From assembly GCA_030430025.1 (NCBI GenBank), contig JAUIGR010000006.1, forward strand, positions 1 through 64,000: DNA of 64,000 nt, in the 5' to 3' direction. Below are positions 10,224 to 19,218 of the stretch, in pieces. Within the stretch, counting starts at the first letter, position 1; every line of letters starts with the position of its first letter. Made by a program: the position numbers and the translations under genes. The DNA comes from Gammaproteobacteria bacterium (GTDB lineage Bacteria; Pseudomonadota; Gammaproteobacteria; Xanthomonadales; Marinicellaceae). The notes under the pieces were generated by a model that was not told the origin of the DNA, made no database searches, and saw only the letters and a program-made list of their open reading frames with translations.

Positions 10224-11996
10224 ATGCGTAGCGAATTTTGTGGCCAAGTCACCGAACAATATCTCGATAAACGAGTAGCAGTATGTGGCTGGGTAGCCAA
10301 TCGCCGAGATCACGGTGGTGTGATTTTTATTGACTTAAGAGATCACACTGGCCTTTTGCAAGTCGTAGTCGAACCTGATAATCAAGCTGCGTTTCAAATT
10401 GCTGACGATGCTCGTTATGAATATTGTTTGCGTGTCACTGGTAATATTCGCCATCGTCCACAAGGACAAACCAACGATAAATTAGCCACTGGAAAAATAG
10501 AATTGATAGTCGATGAATATACCGTATTGAATTCATCAAAACCTTTACCCTTCATACTGGATGAACAAGCAGGCGAAAACATTCGTTTGCAATACCGCTA
10601 TCTAGACTTGCGCCGAACTCAAATGCAGCACAACATCCGATTGCGTTCGAAACTGACACACACATTAAGGCAAATATTGGATGATCAAAACTTTTTGGAT
10701 ATTGAAACACCTATTTTAACCAAAGCAACACCTGAAGGAGCTCGAGACTTTTTGGTCCCTTCACGTATGCAGCATGGCTCATTCTACGCAATGCCACAAT
10801 CACCCCAACTGTTCAAACAGCTATTGATGATGTCTGGAATGGACCGCTATTACCAGATTGCTCGTTGCTTTAGAGATGAGGATTTGCGCGCTGATCGCCA
10901 ACCTGAATTTACACAACTTGATATTGAAATGGCTTTCGTTGACCAAGAAGATGTGCTGAATATGGCTGAAAACTTAATCAGAAAGACATTCAAAGCAGTG
11001 CTTGGTGTCGAGTTCCCAACACAGTTTCCTCGCATCACTTATGCTGAAGCCATGCAACGCTATGGTTCTGACAAACCTGATTTACGTATAGACTTGGAAT
11101 TAGTTGATATTGCCAAACATGTCAAAGATTCTGAATTTAAAGTCTTCTCAGTACCGGCTAATGACCCCAGCGGTCGTGTAGCGGTTTTAAAAGTACCTGG
11201 CGGCGGCGCTATGACACGCAAACAAATTGACGATTATGAACCCTACGTCCGTCGTTATGGCGCCCGCGGATTGGCCTGGATTAAAGTCAATGATCAGCTT
11301 GCTGGTCGCGAAGGCTTACAATCACCGATTGTTAAATTTTTAAGTGATGAAGCATTAGATGGTATCTTACAAAGCACCACTGCCAAAGATGGTGACTTAC
11401 TGTTTTTTGGTGCTGGTAAATACCATGAAGTTTCTGCTTTCATGGGTGCATTACGTCTCAAAATAGGCGCTGACCTTAACATGGTAAAAATTGGTTGGCA
11501 ACCGCTTTGGGTGGTTGACTTTCCGATGTTTGAATTCAATGAAGATGAGCAGCGTTGGGACGCGTTGCATCATCCATTCACAGCACCAGCTGGTAATCTT
11601 GAATCTTTAAAAGCAAATCCAGGTGAAACACTGTCCAAGGGTTATGACATGGTCCTCAACGGTGTTGAACTGGGTGGTGGTTCGATTCGTATTCACGATC
11701 AGACAATGCAATCAGCGGTTTTAGGCCTACTAGGGATCAATGAACAACAGGCTAAAGATAAGTTTGGTTTCCTGCTGGAAGCCTTACAGTATGGCTGTCC
11801 ACCTCATGGAGGTATCGCCTTTGGTATCGATCGCATGGCAGCTTTGATGTCTGGTCAAGAATCCATCCGAGAAGTGATCGCATTTCCTAAAACCGCTTCC
11901 GGTGGCTGCCCTTTAACTGATGCCCCTTCGGCAATTGATAACAGCCAACTGGCAGAAGTGAATATTCAAGTATTGCCCAAGGAAACTGATGAGTAA
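10224..11996 (+). CDS. aspS: Aspartyl-tRNA synthetase
   Basis: MRSEFCGQVTEQYLDKRVAVCGWVANRRDHGGVIFIDLRDHTG; class II motifs; start at internal Met of the longer ORF. Confidence 0.97.
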   Translation: MRSEFCGQVTEQYLDKRVAVCGWVANRRDHGGVIFIDLRDHTGLLQVVVEPDNQAAFQIADDARYEYCLRVTGNIRHRPQGQTNDKLATGKIELIVDEYTVLNSSKPLPFILDEQAGENIRLQYRYLDLRRTQMQHNIRLRSKLTHTLRQILDDQNFLDIETPILTKATPEGARDFLVPSRMQHGSFYAMPQSPQLFKQLLMMSGMDRYYQIARCFRDEDLRADRQPEFTQLDIEMAFVDQEDVLNMAENLIRKTFKAVLGVEFPTQFPRITYAEAMQRYGSDKPDLRIDLELVDIAKHVKDSEFKVFSVPANDPSGRVAVLKVPGGGAMTRKQIDDYEPYVRRYGARGLAWIKVNDQLAGREGLQSPIVKFLSDEALDGILQSTTAKDGDLLFFGAGKYHEVSAFMGALRLKIGADLNMVKIGWQPLWVVDFPMFEFNEDEQRWDALHHPFTAPAGNLESLKANPGETLSKGYDMVLNGVELGGGSIRIHDQTMQSAVLGLLGINEQQAKDKFGFLLEALQYGCPPHGGIAFGIDRMAALMSGQESIREVIAFPKTASGGCPLTDAPSAIDNSQLAEVNIQVLPKETDE

Positions 11997-12609
11997 TGAA
12001 CGACAAGCTGTGATTCTCATTCACGGCTTGTGGATGAAACCGTGGACATGGTTTTCTTTCCATCAATATTTAAGAGACAAAGGCTATCACGTTTATCGTT
12101 TCGGCTACAAAACCAGCCGCCAGTCTTTCGATTTGAGCCAACATCAACTGGAAGCTTTTGTTAATTCAAGACCAGAACCCACTGTCCATATGGTCGGTCA
12201 TTCCATGGGTGGGCTACTGGCTCTTAAGGCCAGTCAAAACATTCGAAAAACTGGACGTTTAGTGATGCTGGCATCACCCATCAATGGTTCAAAAGTAGCC
12301 AAGCACATATCACAAACACCCTTCTTAAAAAAACTACTTAAGTTTGCTGAAACTCCACTGATTGAAGGGATCAAAATCACACAAACCGACAGACCAACCA
12401 TGATGATTATGGGCAATTGGCCAATTGGGTTAGGTCGAATATTTTATCGATTCAAAGAGCCTTCAGATGGAACAGTAGCAGTGGCTAGTACACAAGCTGA
12501 TTGGCTTGATAAGCACCAAGTTATCAATAGTAATCATCTCGGTATTTTAAAAAATAAACAAGCCAAGCTGCTCACTTGGCAATTCATTAAGGAATCTGAT
12601 CATGACTGA
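11989..12609 (+). CDS. Alpha/beta hydrolase (esterase/lipase-like)
   Basis: ILIHGLWM, HMVGHSMGGLLALK; overlaps aspS 3' end by 8 bp. Confidence 0.8.
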   Translation: MSNERQAVILIHGLWMKPWTWFSFHQYLRDKGYHVYRFGYKTSRQSFDLSQHQLEAFVNSRPEPTVHMVGHSMGGLLALKASQNIRKTGRLVMLASPINGSKVAKHISQTPFLKKLLKFAETPLIEGIKITQTDRPTMMIMGNWPIGLGRIFYRFKEPSDGTVAVASTQADWLDKHQVINSNHLGILKNKQAKLLTWQFIKESDHD

Positions 12610-13357
12610 TATCATCAAAAAAATATTAGAGAAAAAATGGTTTTATCACTTTCACTTACCTACAGGTGATGTAACCGAAAGCTATATGAGCGATGACGCC
12701 ATGATGGTCCATAGTACACGCATTAACATGTTGGACAGTATACTCAATAATCGATACCAAGATAAGTGGGAGCAAAGTACTGCTGTTGATTTGGCTTGTC
12801 ATGAAGGCTATTTTGGCTGTCATCTGGCCGCCAAAGGGGTTCAAGTAACTGGTCTGGAAGCCCGACAAGATCATGTCGATGATGCCAATCTGATTGCTCA
12901 AGGAATGCAGCTACAAAAAAGATTCCAAGCCAAACGAGTTGATGTTCATGAAGTGATGCCTGAGAAATACGGTCGATTCGATATCGTCATGATGCTTGGA
13001 TTAATCTATCATTTAGAAAATCCTGTTGGAGCAATAAGAACTGCTTATTCGTTGACCAAAGATGTTTGCTTCATAGAAACACAAGTCGCACCCAACCTAT
13101 CGGGCCAACTCGACTGGGGCAATTACCAATTTGTCAAACCAATGATGGGGTCATTTGCTGTGATTGATGAAACTTATGAACTGCACGGCCCAGAAATGAG
13201 CACAACTGGCATCTGTCTGGCTCCCAGTATTGAGGCATTAGTCTGGATTATGCAAGCTGTTGGGTTTAAAAATGTGGCTGTCATTGAGCCACCTGAAGGT
13301 GCTTATGAACAGCACCGTTTCAAAAAACGTGTGATGACTGTTGGTTATAAAGACTAG
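12602..13357 (+). CDS. Class I SAM-dependent methyltransferase
   Basis: AVDLACHEGYFGCHLAAKGVQVTGLEA; FDIVMMLGLIYHLENP; overlaps preceding gene. Confidence 0.8.
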   Translation: MTDIIKKILEKKWFYHFHLPTGDVTESYMSDDAMMVHSTRINMLDSILNNRYQDKWEQSTAVDLACHEGYFGCHLAAKGVQVTGLEARQDHVDDANLIAQGMQLQKRFQAKRVDVHEVMPEKYGRFDIVMMLGLIYHLENPVGAIRTAYSLTKDVCFIETQVAPNLSGQLDWGNYQFVKPMMGSFAVIDETYELHGPEMSTTGICLAPSIEALVWIMQAVGFKNVAVIEPPEGAYEQHRFKKRVMTVGYKD

Positions 13358-13390
13358 GGTCTGTTAACATGACGATTTTTAGGGGAGTAT

Positions 13391-14254
13391 ATGATGCAAG
13401 AAAATGCTGACGCAGCGGTTTCTTTGGTAGACCAGCTTAAAGAACAAGTAACCCATTTTATTAATGACCCAAGTCAACTATTGGCCTTGGTAGGTTCTTT
13501 GTTTTTATCGCTACTGATTTTTTGGATTGGTAAAAAAGTGGCTAACATGATAGCAACTTCTACCAAGAAAGCCTTGGCAAAAGCAGGTCACCAAACCATC
13601 CTCATTAATTTCATTGGCAATATCATATACTACACCCTGTTGGTCGCTGTGATCATCATGGCCTTATCACAACTGGGGATAAAAACCACTTCCATGTTGG
13701 CTGTTTTTGGTGCTGCTGGTCTGGCCATTGGTCTGGCTCTCAAAGACTCTTTATCAAATTTTGCATCTGGTGTCATGTTAGTCATGTTTAGACCCTTTTC
13801 TGTTGGCCACTTTGTCGAGGTCGCAGGTGTATCTGGTAAAGTCAAAGATTTACGGATATTCAGTACCATTTTGACCACTCCAGATAACAAAGAAGTGATC
13901 ATCCCCAATGGTCAAATCACTTCTGATGTGATTGTTAATTATACTTCAATGAGTACCCGTCGGATCGATTTAGTGATTGGCGTAAGTTATGATGATGATT
14001 TGAAAGTGGCAAGAAAAATCATTGAAAACACTGTCAATGCCCATCCGCTGATACTGAAAGACCCAGCGCCAGCGATTGCTGTGGCGGCGCTTGCTGACTC
14101 CAGTGTCAATTTCAATGTCAGGCCATGGGGGAGAGTAGATGATTACTGGACCATCTATAGCGACCTACTAGAACAACTCAAAACCAACTTGGAGGCTGGA
14201 GGATGCAGCTTTCCATATCCTCAAAGAGACGTTCATTTGTATCAAGAAAAGTGA
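13391..14254 (+). CDS. mscS: Small-conductance mechanosensitive channel (MscS family)
   Basis: AVFGAAGLAIGLALKDSLSNFASGVMLVMFRPFSVGHFVEV; VIIPNGQI; INFNVRPW-like tail. Confidence 0.92.
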   Translation: MMQENADAAVSLVDQLKEQVTHFINDPSQLLALVGSLFLSLLIFWIGKKVANMIATSTKKALAKAGHQTILINFIGNIIYYTLLVAVIIMALSQLGIKTTSMLAVFGAAGLAIGLALKDSLSNFASGVMLVMFRPFSVGHFVEVAGVSGKVKDLRIFSTILTTPDNKEVIIPNGQITSDVIVNYTSMSTRRIDLVIGVSYDDDLKVARKIIENTVNAHPLILKDPAPAIAVAALADSSVNFNVRPWGRVDDYWTIYSDLLEQLKTNLEAGGCSFPYPQRDVHLYQEK

Positions 14255-14270
14255 AAGTTGTTATTCAGTT

Positions 14271-14296
14271 AAAAGGCGGCTAAAAGTCGCCTTTTT
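14271..14296. terminator. Hairpin terminator between convergent genes
   Basis: AAAAGGCG-gctaaaagt-CGCCTTTTT. Confidence 0.75.
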
Positions 14297-15050
14297 ATGA
14301 TTTATGAGCTACAGCAATCAACCGTTCTGCTTCCAAATCATATTGAGCACCCTCAAAAGAACCATATATTTTGATGTCATGAAAGCCTGCTGTTTGTAAC
14401 ATCGTCCTTAATTCCTCAGCCGTATAAACAAAATGCTGATACGAACGCCTAAAAACCTGATCATTACGCACCAATAACCACTCATTAGAAAAAACCCGCA
14501 TTTCATCAATCAATAATGGCCGTTCAATGCGCAAATCTCCATTCTCATATTCAGTCAAATGAACCGGCTCCATCGTCTTTAATAATTGTTCTTTTCCAAA
14601 CGTATCTATCACCAATGAACCTCCTTTATTCAACCAATGATACGTTTGGTTCAATAATCGCTGGTTATCATTGGGATCAGCATAGTAACCAAATGATGTG
14701 AATAAATTGGTGATCAAATCAAACTGTTCTTTGGGCTTATATTGCAACATATCAACATGAACTAACATGGCATCCTGGTCCGCTTGTTGCAAATGGTTGG
14801 CAGCCCTATTGAGTAAAAAACCACTCAAATCGACACCGGCAACGTCAATCCCTAAAGACGTAAAACCTAACAAGTGCCTCCCTGGTCCGCAAGCAAGGTC
14901 TAATACATTGCCAACCGGATGACCAACCATTTCCAAGATTTGAGGGCACTGTTCTTTAGCTAATAAAAAACTGTCGTCGTCAAACATACAGTCATAGAAC
15001 ACTTCCCAAAGTGTTTCATCTTCATACCAAGCCATACTTGCACGCCCCAT
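14295..15050 (-). CDS. Class I SAM-dependent methyltransferase
   Basis: VLDLACGPGRHLLGFTSLGIDVAGVDLS; DLITNLFTSFGYY. Confidence 0.85.
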   Translation of the reverse strand: MGRASMAWYEDETLWEVFYDCMFDDDSFLLAKEQCPQILEMVGHPVGNVLDLACGPGRHLLGFTSLGIDVAGVDLSGFLLNRAANHLQQADQDAMLVHVDMLQYKPKEQFDLITNLFTSFGYYADPNDNQRLLNQTYHWLNKGGSLVIDTFGKEQLLKTMEPVHLTEYENGDLRIERPLLIDEMRVFSNEWLLVRNDQVFRRSYQHFVYTAEELRTMLQTAGFHDIKIYGSFEGAQYDLEAERLIAVAHKS

Positions 15051-15280
15051 AAAACATGAAGATACGATAGTGACTTTTTGTTAATTTTTCAACGATTTTT
15101 TTAGCCGTTGAGGAGTATTCACTTCAAAGTTGTTTCATGACCACAAAAATACATTTCTGTATTTTTTTGATAATTTTGAAAAAAAATGACCTCCAAATTG
15201 TGAATATTACGATGGCGTGTTTGCATGTGATTTTTACATGTAATGATTTTTTATTAATTTAAACAAAACAGGAAAAAATA

Positions 15281-15622
15281 ATGAACAAAAAAGTATTATT
15301 AGTATTATCCACTCTTCTTTTTTCTTTAAACGCTTTTGCTGAAATCATATGGACTCCTAACACAGCACATATTGATAGAGTTCAAGGTTCAGTATCTGGT
15401 GCAGGTGATTTTGTTATTCAGTTTAATACTGGAGAAGCCAGTTGTTTAGATGGCGTCTACATAGAAAACACTGGAGATGCTAAGTTTGAAAATGCGGTAG
15501 CCATAGCCATCTCAGCTTTCATGGGCGGTCGTCAAATCCGTGCTTATATCTACAATGATGTTTTATGGCCAGGATCTTCAAATCAAGATTATTGTAAAGT
15601 TCGCGTGTTAAGAGCTGAGTAA
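15281..15622 (+). CDS. Small secreted protein of unknown function, directly upstream of subtilase
   Basis: Signal peptide MNKKVLLVLSTLLFSLNAFA; 2 Cys in mature part; RBS-like AGGAAAA upstream. Confidence 0.75.
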   Translation: MNKKVLLVLSTLLFSLNAFAEIIWTPNTAHIDRVQGSVSGAGDFVIQFNTGEASCLDGVYIENTGDAKFENAVAIAISAFMGGRQIRAYIYNDVLWPGSSNQDYCKVRVLRAE

Positions 15623-15663
15623 ATTATGAGCATGTCAACGGAAATCATACGGAGGTTGACCAT

Positions 15664-17025
15664 ATGAAAATAAATAAAGAAAAAATGCATTCATCCAAGT
15701 GGCCACAAAAATCATTTGCCAAACATTATCTTGTAACAGCCATGTTGGCTGCAGGATTAACCGCATCTGCAGATGAATCAGGCCTTAATAACCCAGGAAA
15801 GTTGAGTAATTCTCTCAAGATCTCCGGTTTAAATAAAGAGACAGCGATTGCTAACAGCTACATTGTTACCTTGAAAGATGATGTGCTTGACAAAATCGCA
15901 AGTGAGAACAAAGATAAAAATCTTTCACTTAAACAAGTCAAGCGTGAAACCATCCAATCCTTAGCGTCCGAATTATCAGCCATGGCTAGGGGCAAAGTAA
16001 CTCATGTATATACTCATGCACTACAAGGTTTTGCACTAGAATCGGAGTCAGTGGAGTCGGTTAGACTACTGCTTGCTGATGACAGGGTAAAGGCTGTTAG
16101 TGCTGATCAAGTGGTCAGTATCAATGATATTGACCAAAGTCAGAGTAATCCCACCTGGGGCTTAGACCGCATCGATCAAGGTGAATTGCCCTTGGATGGA
16201 TATTATAACTACAGTGCTGATGGAAGTGGTGTTAACGCTTATATCATTGATACTGGAGTTAGACTCACTCATGACGAGTTTGGAGGACGTGCTTCACATG
16301 GTTTTACCTCTATCGCAGATGGTAATGGCAGTAACGACTGCAATGGACATGGTACACATGTCGCTGGGACAGTCGCTGGGTATGGCCATGGTGTTGCAAA
16401 AGATGCCAATATCATCGCTGTGCGTGTATTAGGATGTACTGGAAGTGGCTCAACTTCAGGCGTTATCGATGGCGTAGACTGGGTTATCGCAAACCACACC
16501 AAACCGGCTGTTGCTAACATGAGTTTAGGCGGGTCACTTAATGAAGAACTGAACACAGCAGTTAATAACGCTGTCGTAGAAGGTATCACAATGGTTGTTG
16601 CTGCTGGAAATGATAAAAATAGTGCTTGTAACCATTCTCCTGCAGCAGCTGAGCATGCCATTACAGTAGGATCGTCTGATCAATCTGACAAACGTTCATC
16701 ATTTTCTAACTATGGCAGCTGTTTGGACATTTTTGCCCCTGGTTCATCAATCACTGCAGCTTGGCACACCAGTGACAATGCTGTTAATACAATATCAGGA
16801 ACATCAATGGCATCGCCTCATGTTGCTGGTGTTGTAGCATTGTATCTGGATAGCAAGCCAAATGCCAGACCTGCCGAAGTCCAAACGGCAATTGAAAACA
16901 TAGCTATTGTTGGTAAAATTACAGATGCTAAAGAAGGCTCACCCAACTTACTGTTGAATACTGATTTTCCTGAGCAAATGTATTGTCTACCATCAAAGAA
17001 AATCTGTTTTCCAATAGCACTGTGA
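15664..17025 (+). CDS. Secreted S8 family serine peptidase (proteinase K/aqualysin-like) with I9 inhibitor propeptide
   Basis: AYIIDTGVRLTHDEFGGRA, NGHGTHVAGTVAG, GTSMASPHVAGVVAL; propeptide NSYIVTLKD...GFALESESVESVRLLLADDRVKAVSAD. Confidence 0.95.
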   Translation: MKINKEKMHSSKWPQKSFAKHYLVTAMLAAGLTASADESGLNNPGKLSNSLKISGLNKETAIANSYIVTLKDDVLDKIASENKDKNLSLKQVKRETIQSLASELSAMARGKVTHVYTHALQGFALESESVESVRLLLADDRVKAVSADQVVSINDIDQSQSNPTWGLDRIDQGELPLDGYYNYSADGSGVNAYIIDTGVRLTHDEFGGRASHGFTSIADGNGSNDCNGHGTHVAGTVAGYGHGVAKDANIIAVRVLGCTGSGSTSGVIDGVDWVIANHTKPAVANMSLGGSLNEELNTAVNNAVVEGITMVVAAGNDKNSACNHSPAAAEHAITVGSSDQSDKRSSFSNYGSCLDIFAPGSSITAAWHTSDNAVNTISGTSMASPHVAGVVALYLDSKPNARPAEVQTAIENIAIVGKITDAKEGSPNLLLNTDFPEQMYCLPSKKICFPIAL

Positions 17026-17059
17026 TTTAGGTTTAATCATAAGACCTAGATTAGATAGA

Positions 17060-17091
17060 GCAAAGGGCTGGTCGAATGACCAGCCCTTTGC
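17060..17091. terminator. 14-bp perfect-stem hairpin downstream of subtilase
   Basis: GCAAAGGGCTGGTC-GAAT-GACCAGCCCTTTGC followed by TATTTTCC. Confidence 0.8.
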
Positions 17092-17142
17092 TATTTTCCA
17101 ACATCTGTGTCACTAATTGATTTATTGATATCGGAATTCATT

Positions 17143-17272
17143 TGAGTAAAGCCTATCAACGTTGTTCATCAAAGATAAGGCTGTTGTTGCACTGTAGCGA
17201 CTGAGGCAATGTTGTTTAATAACGCCAATTATTTGCTCTTCTGTGTAACGTTTCTTCTTCATCTTGAGATCT
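17143..17272 (-). pseudogene. Chimeric remnant: IS3-family OrfA N-terminus joined to a DUF1508-like gene 3' end
   Basis: Minus strand reads MKKKRYTEEQIIGVIKQH (IS3 orfA-like start), then sequence aligning at DNA level with the 3' end and downstream flank of the 18764-19099 gene. Confidence 0.5.
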
Positions 17273-17546
17273 CCTCTTTCTTAGTTTAATTGGAAATCTC
17301 ACTAGTAAGACTGATTTTTGATCCAAAAGTAGAGCCTGATAAACTTTATTTCAATTTTTTAAAAAAAAATGACCTTCAAATTATAAAAATTTCGATGCTG
17401 GCTCAGCACGTGATTTTCACATGTAATGATTTTTTGAGACCTCTGCATAAGCCATTAAGTTACAACAAAAACCCAACAAAACACGTGACTTGATTTTTTT
17501 TGATAGAAAACAGCCTGATCTGGTCGTTTGATTCTGTTTGATTTTT

Positions 17547-17572
17547 GAATTAAGGGCTGTTTCCCTTAATTC
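17547..17572. terminator. Hairpin just beyond transposase stop, inside IS
   Basis: GAATTAAGGG-ctgttt-CCCTTAATTC. Confidence 0.55.
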
Positions 17573-17580
17573 AGACGTAC

Positions 17581-18586
17581 CTATCCTGTAGATTCCAGCT
17601 CAGGCAAGCCCATTTCCTTGAGAAACTTGGCACCTTTACGGATGTTGGCAGCCATAGCAGCCAATCCATAAAACGTCATGTTCTTGGCCAACCCCAGTAC
17701 TCGAGTTCTGGCTAAACCATAATGTTGCTTGTAGGTGGCAAATGGTCGCTCACCTACTGATCGGGTAAGGGCTATCATCTTGTTGCGTTTTTTGTCGGCT
17801 TCGCTTAATGGCTTGCCTCGATAACCTTTGCGCTGTATCTGGTCTTTAATACCAAAGCGTTTGAGCTTGTCCCGAATCTTTTGGGAACTGTAAGCTGCAT
17901 CAGCATACAAGGCAATTTCATCTCCAAGTAACAAGTCATCAATCATCTTTGAATCATGTACACAGCCTGCACTAACGCTCTGACGATGAATAAAACCATC
18001 TTCATCAACGCCTGTATGTATACTGTAACCATAGGTGGACTTCAGATGCCCTTTGGAATCCTTCTTGACGCCAACCTGCATCCGGGTCTTGCTTGTTTTG
18101 ACCCTCTTTTGTCTTACCAGTACCAGATTGAGCTGCCTCAACTGGGGTGGCATCTATGATATTGATACGGCCTTCTCTCATGATGATATTTTGTTCCTCT
18201 AACTGACGGTTAATTTCACCCAGCAACAATTCCCACAAATCATGTTTAACTAACTGTGTGCGGAATCTGCCCAAGGTCGTATCATCTGGGGTGCCCATAC
18301 TTAATTCAAAGTGACAAAATTTTCTGAACAGCAAATCTCGATAAAGACTTTCGGATAACTGTACATCGGACATCTTGTACCAGATACCAAGTAACAAACT
18401 TCTGAATAAACTCAATAAAGGGTAGCTTGGTCTACCTGTTTTGGATGAGTAAATACCGTTTAATATCTTCTCGATTTCACATCAGTCAAGGAGCTTTTCT
18501 GTTTCATCAAGTGTGCAAAGCTTCTTATGGTTGAATTCTTCTGAGGTCAGAAATAAATCTGTTTGGGTGATGAATGATTTTTGCAT
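17581..18586 (-). pseudogene. IS5-family transposase, interrupted by an in-frame TGA and a frameshift
   Basis: MQKSFITQTDLFLTSEEFNHKKLCTLDETEKLLD*CEIEKIL...GRPSYPLLSLFRSLLLG...DATPVEAAQ...DPDAGW(fs)VKKDSKGHLKSTYGYSIH...SVGERPFATYKQHYGL. Confidence 0.85.
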
Positions 18587-18763
18587 CCTGACATTTTAAC
18601 TCATATAAGGAAAGATGCACTAGTTATGCAGAGGTCTCACATAGTTAACAGTCGGTTATAGCAAATGGCTGGTTTAACGACCAAACCTTTGCTATTTTTC
18701 AACATCTGCACTACCAATTGACTTGATTGATTTCCCAGATTCTATTGATTTGACTATTACTTA

Positions 18764-19099
18764 TCAACTGCGCTCATCAACGATAATAGCTGTTGTTGCA
18801 TTTGAAGCCACTGAAGCCATGCCGTTTTGACAACCACTTTCCGACTGATACATTTGTGAACGACCAATTTCCTGTTCATTTTTGGCTTTTAGAACGAAGT
18901 AAAACCGACCATCTTTCGCTTCACGACACTCAAATCGACTTTGATCGCCTGCATTATTTTTGACAGACTCAATACCATTTTCACAACCAGATCCTGAACT
19001 GTAACCCTGAGATTGAAGAATGACTTCTCCATTTCCAGCTTTTAGAACAAAATAATCTTTACCATCTTTACCTTTACTCATTACAAACTTACCAGCCAT
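18764..19099 (-). CDS. DUF1508/YegP-like two-repeat protein
   Basis: Two copies of the motif (GKDGKDYFVLKAGNGEVILQSQGYSSGSGCENGIESVKNNA / AKDGRFYFVLKAKNEQEIGRSQMYQSESGCQNGMASVASNA). Confidence 0.9.
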   Translation of the reverse strand: MAGKFVMSKGKDGKDYFVLKAGNGEVILQSQGYSSGSGCENGIESVKNNAGDQSRFECREAKDGRFYFVLKAKNEQEIGRSQMYQSESGCQNGMASVASNATTAIIVDERS

Positions 19100-19218
19100 T
19101 TTTATATTCCTCCCAGATTGAAATGAAAATAGGTCTGCAAAACGACTACAGACTTTTGACTCCAACCATATTAAAATAGGCCGCTTGAAAAGTAAATCAC
19201 ATCATTAATATTTAACCT

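Larger units (their letters stand above)
17436..18638 (-). mobile_element. IS5-family insertion sequence (inactive)
   Basis: Terminal inverted repeats GAGACCTCTGCATAA...TTATGCAGAGGTCTC bracket a DDE transposase reading frame. Confidence 0.9.
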
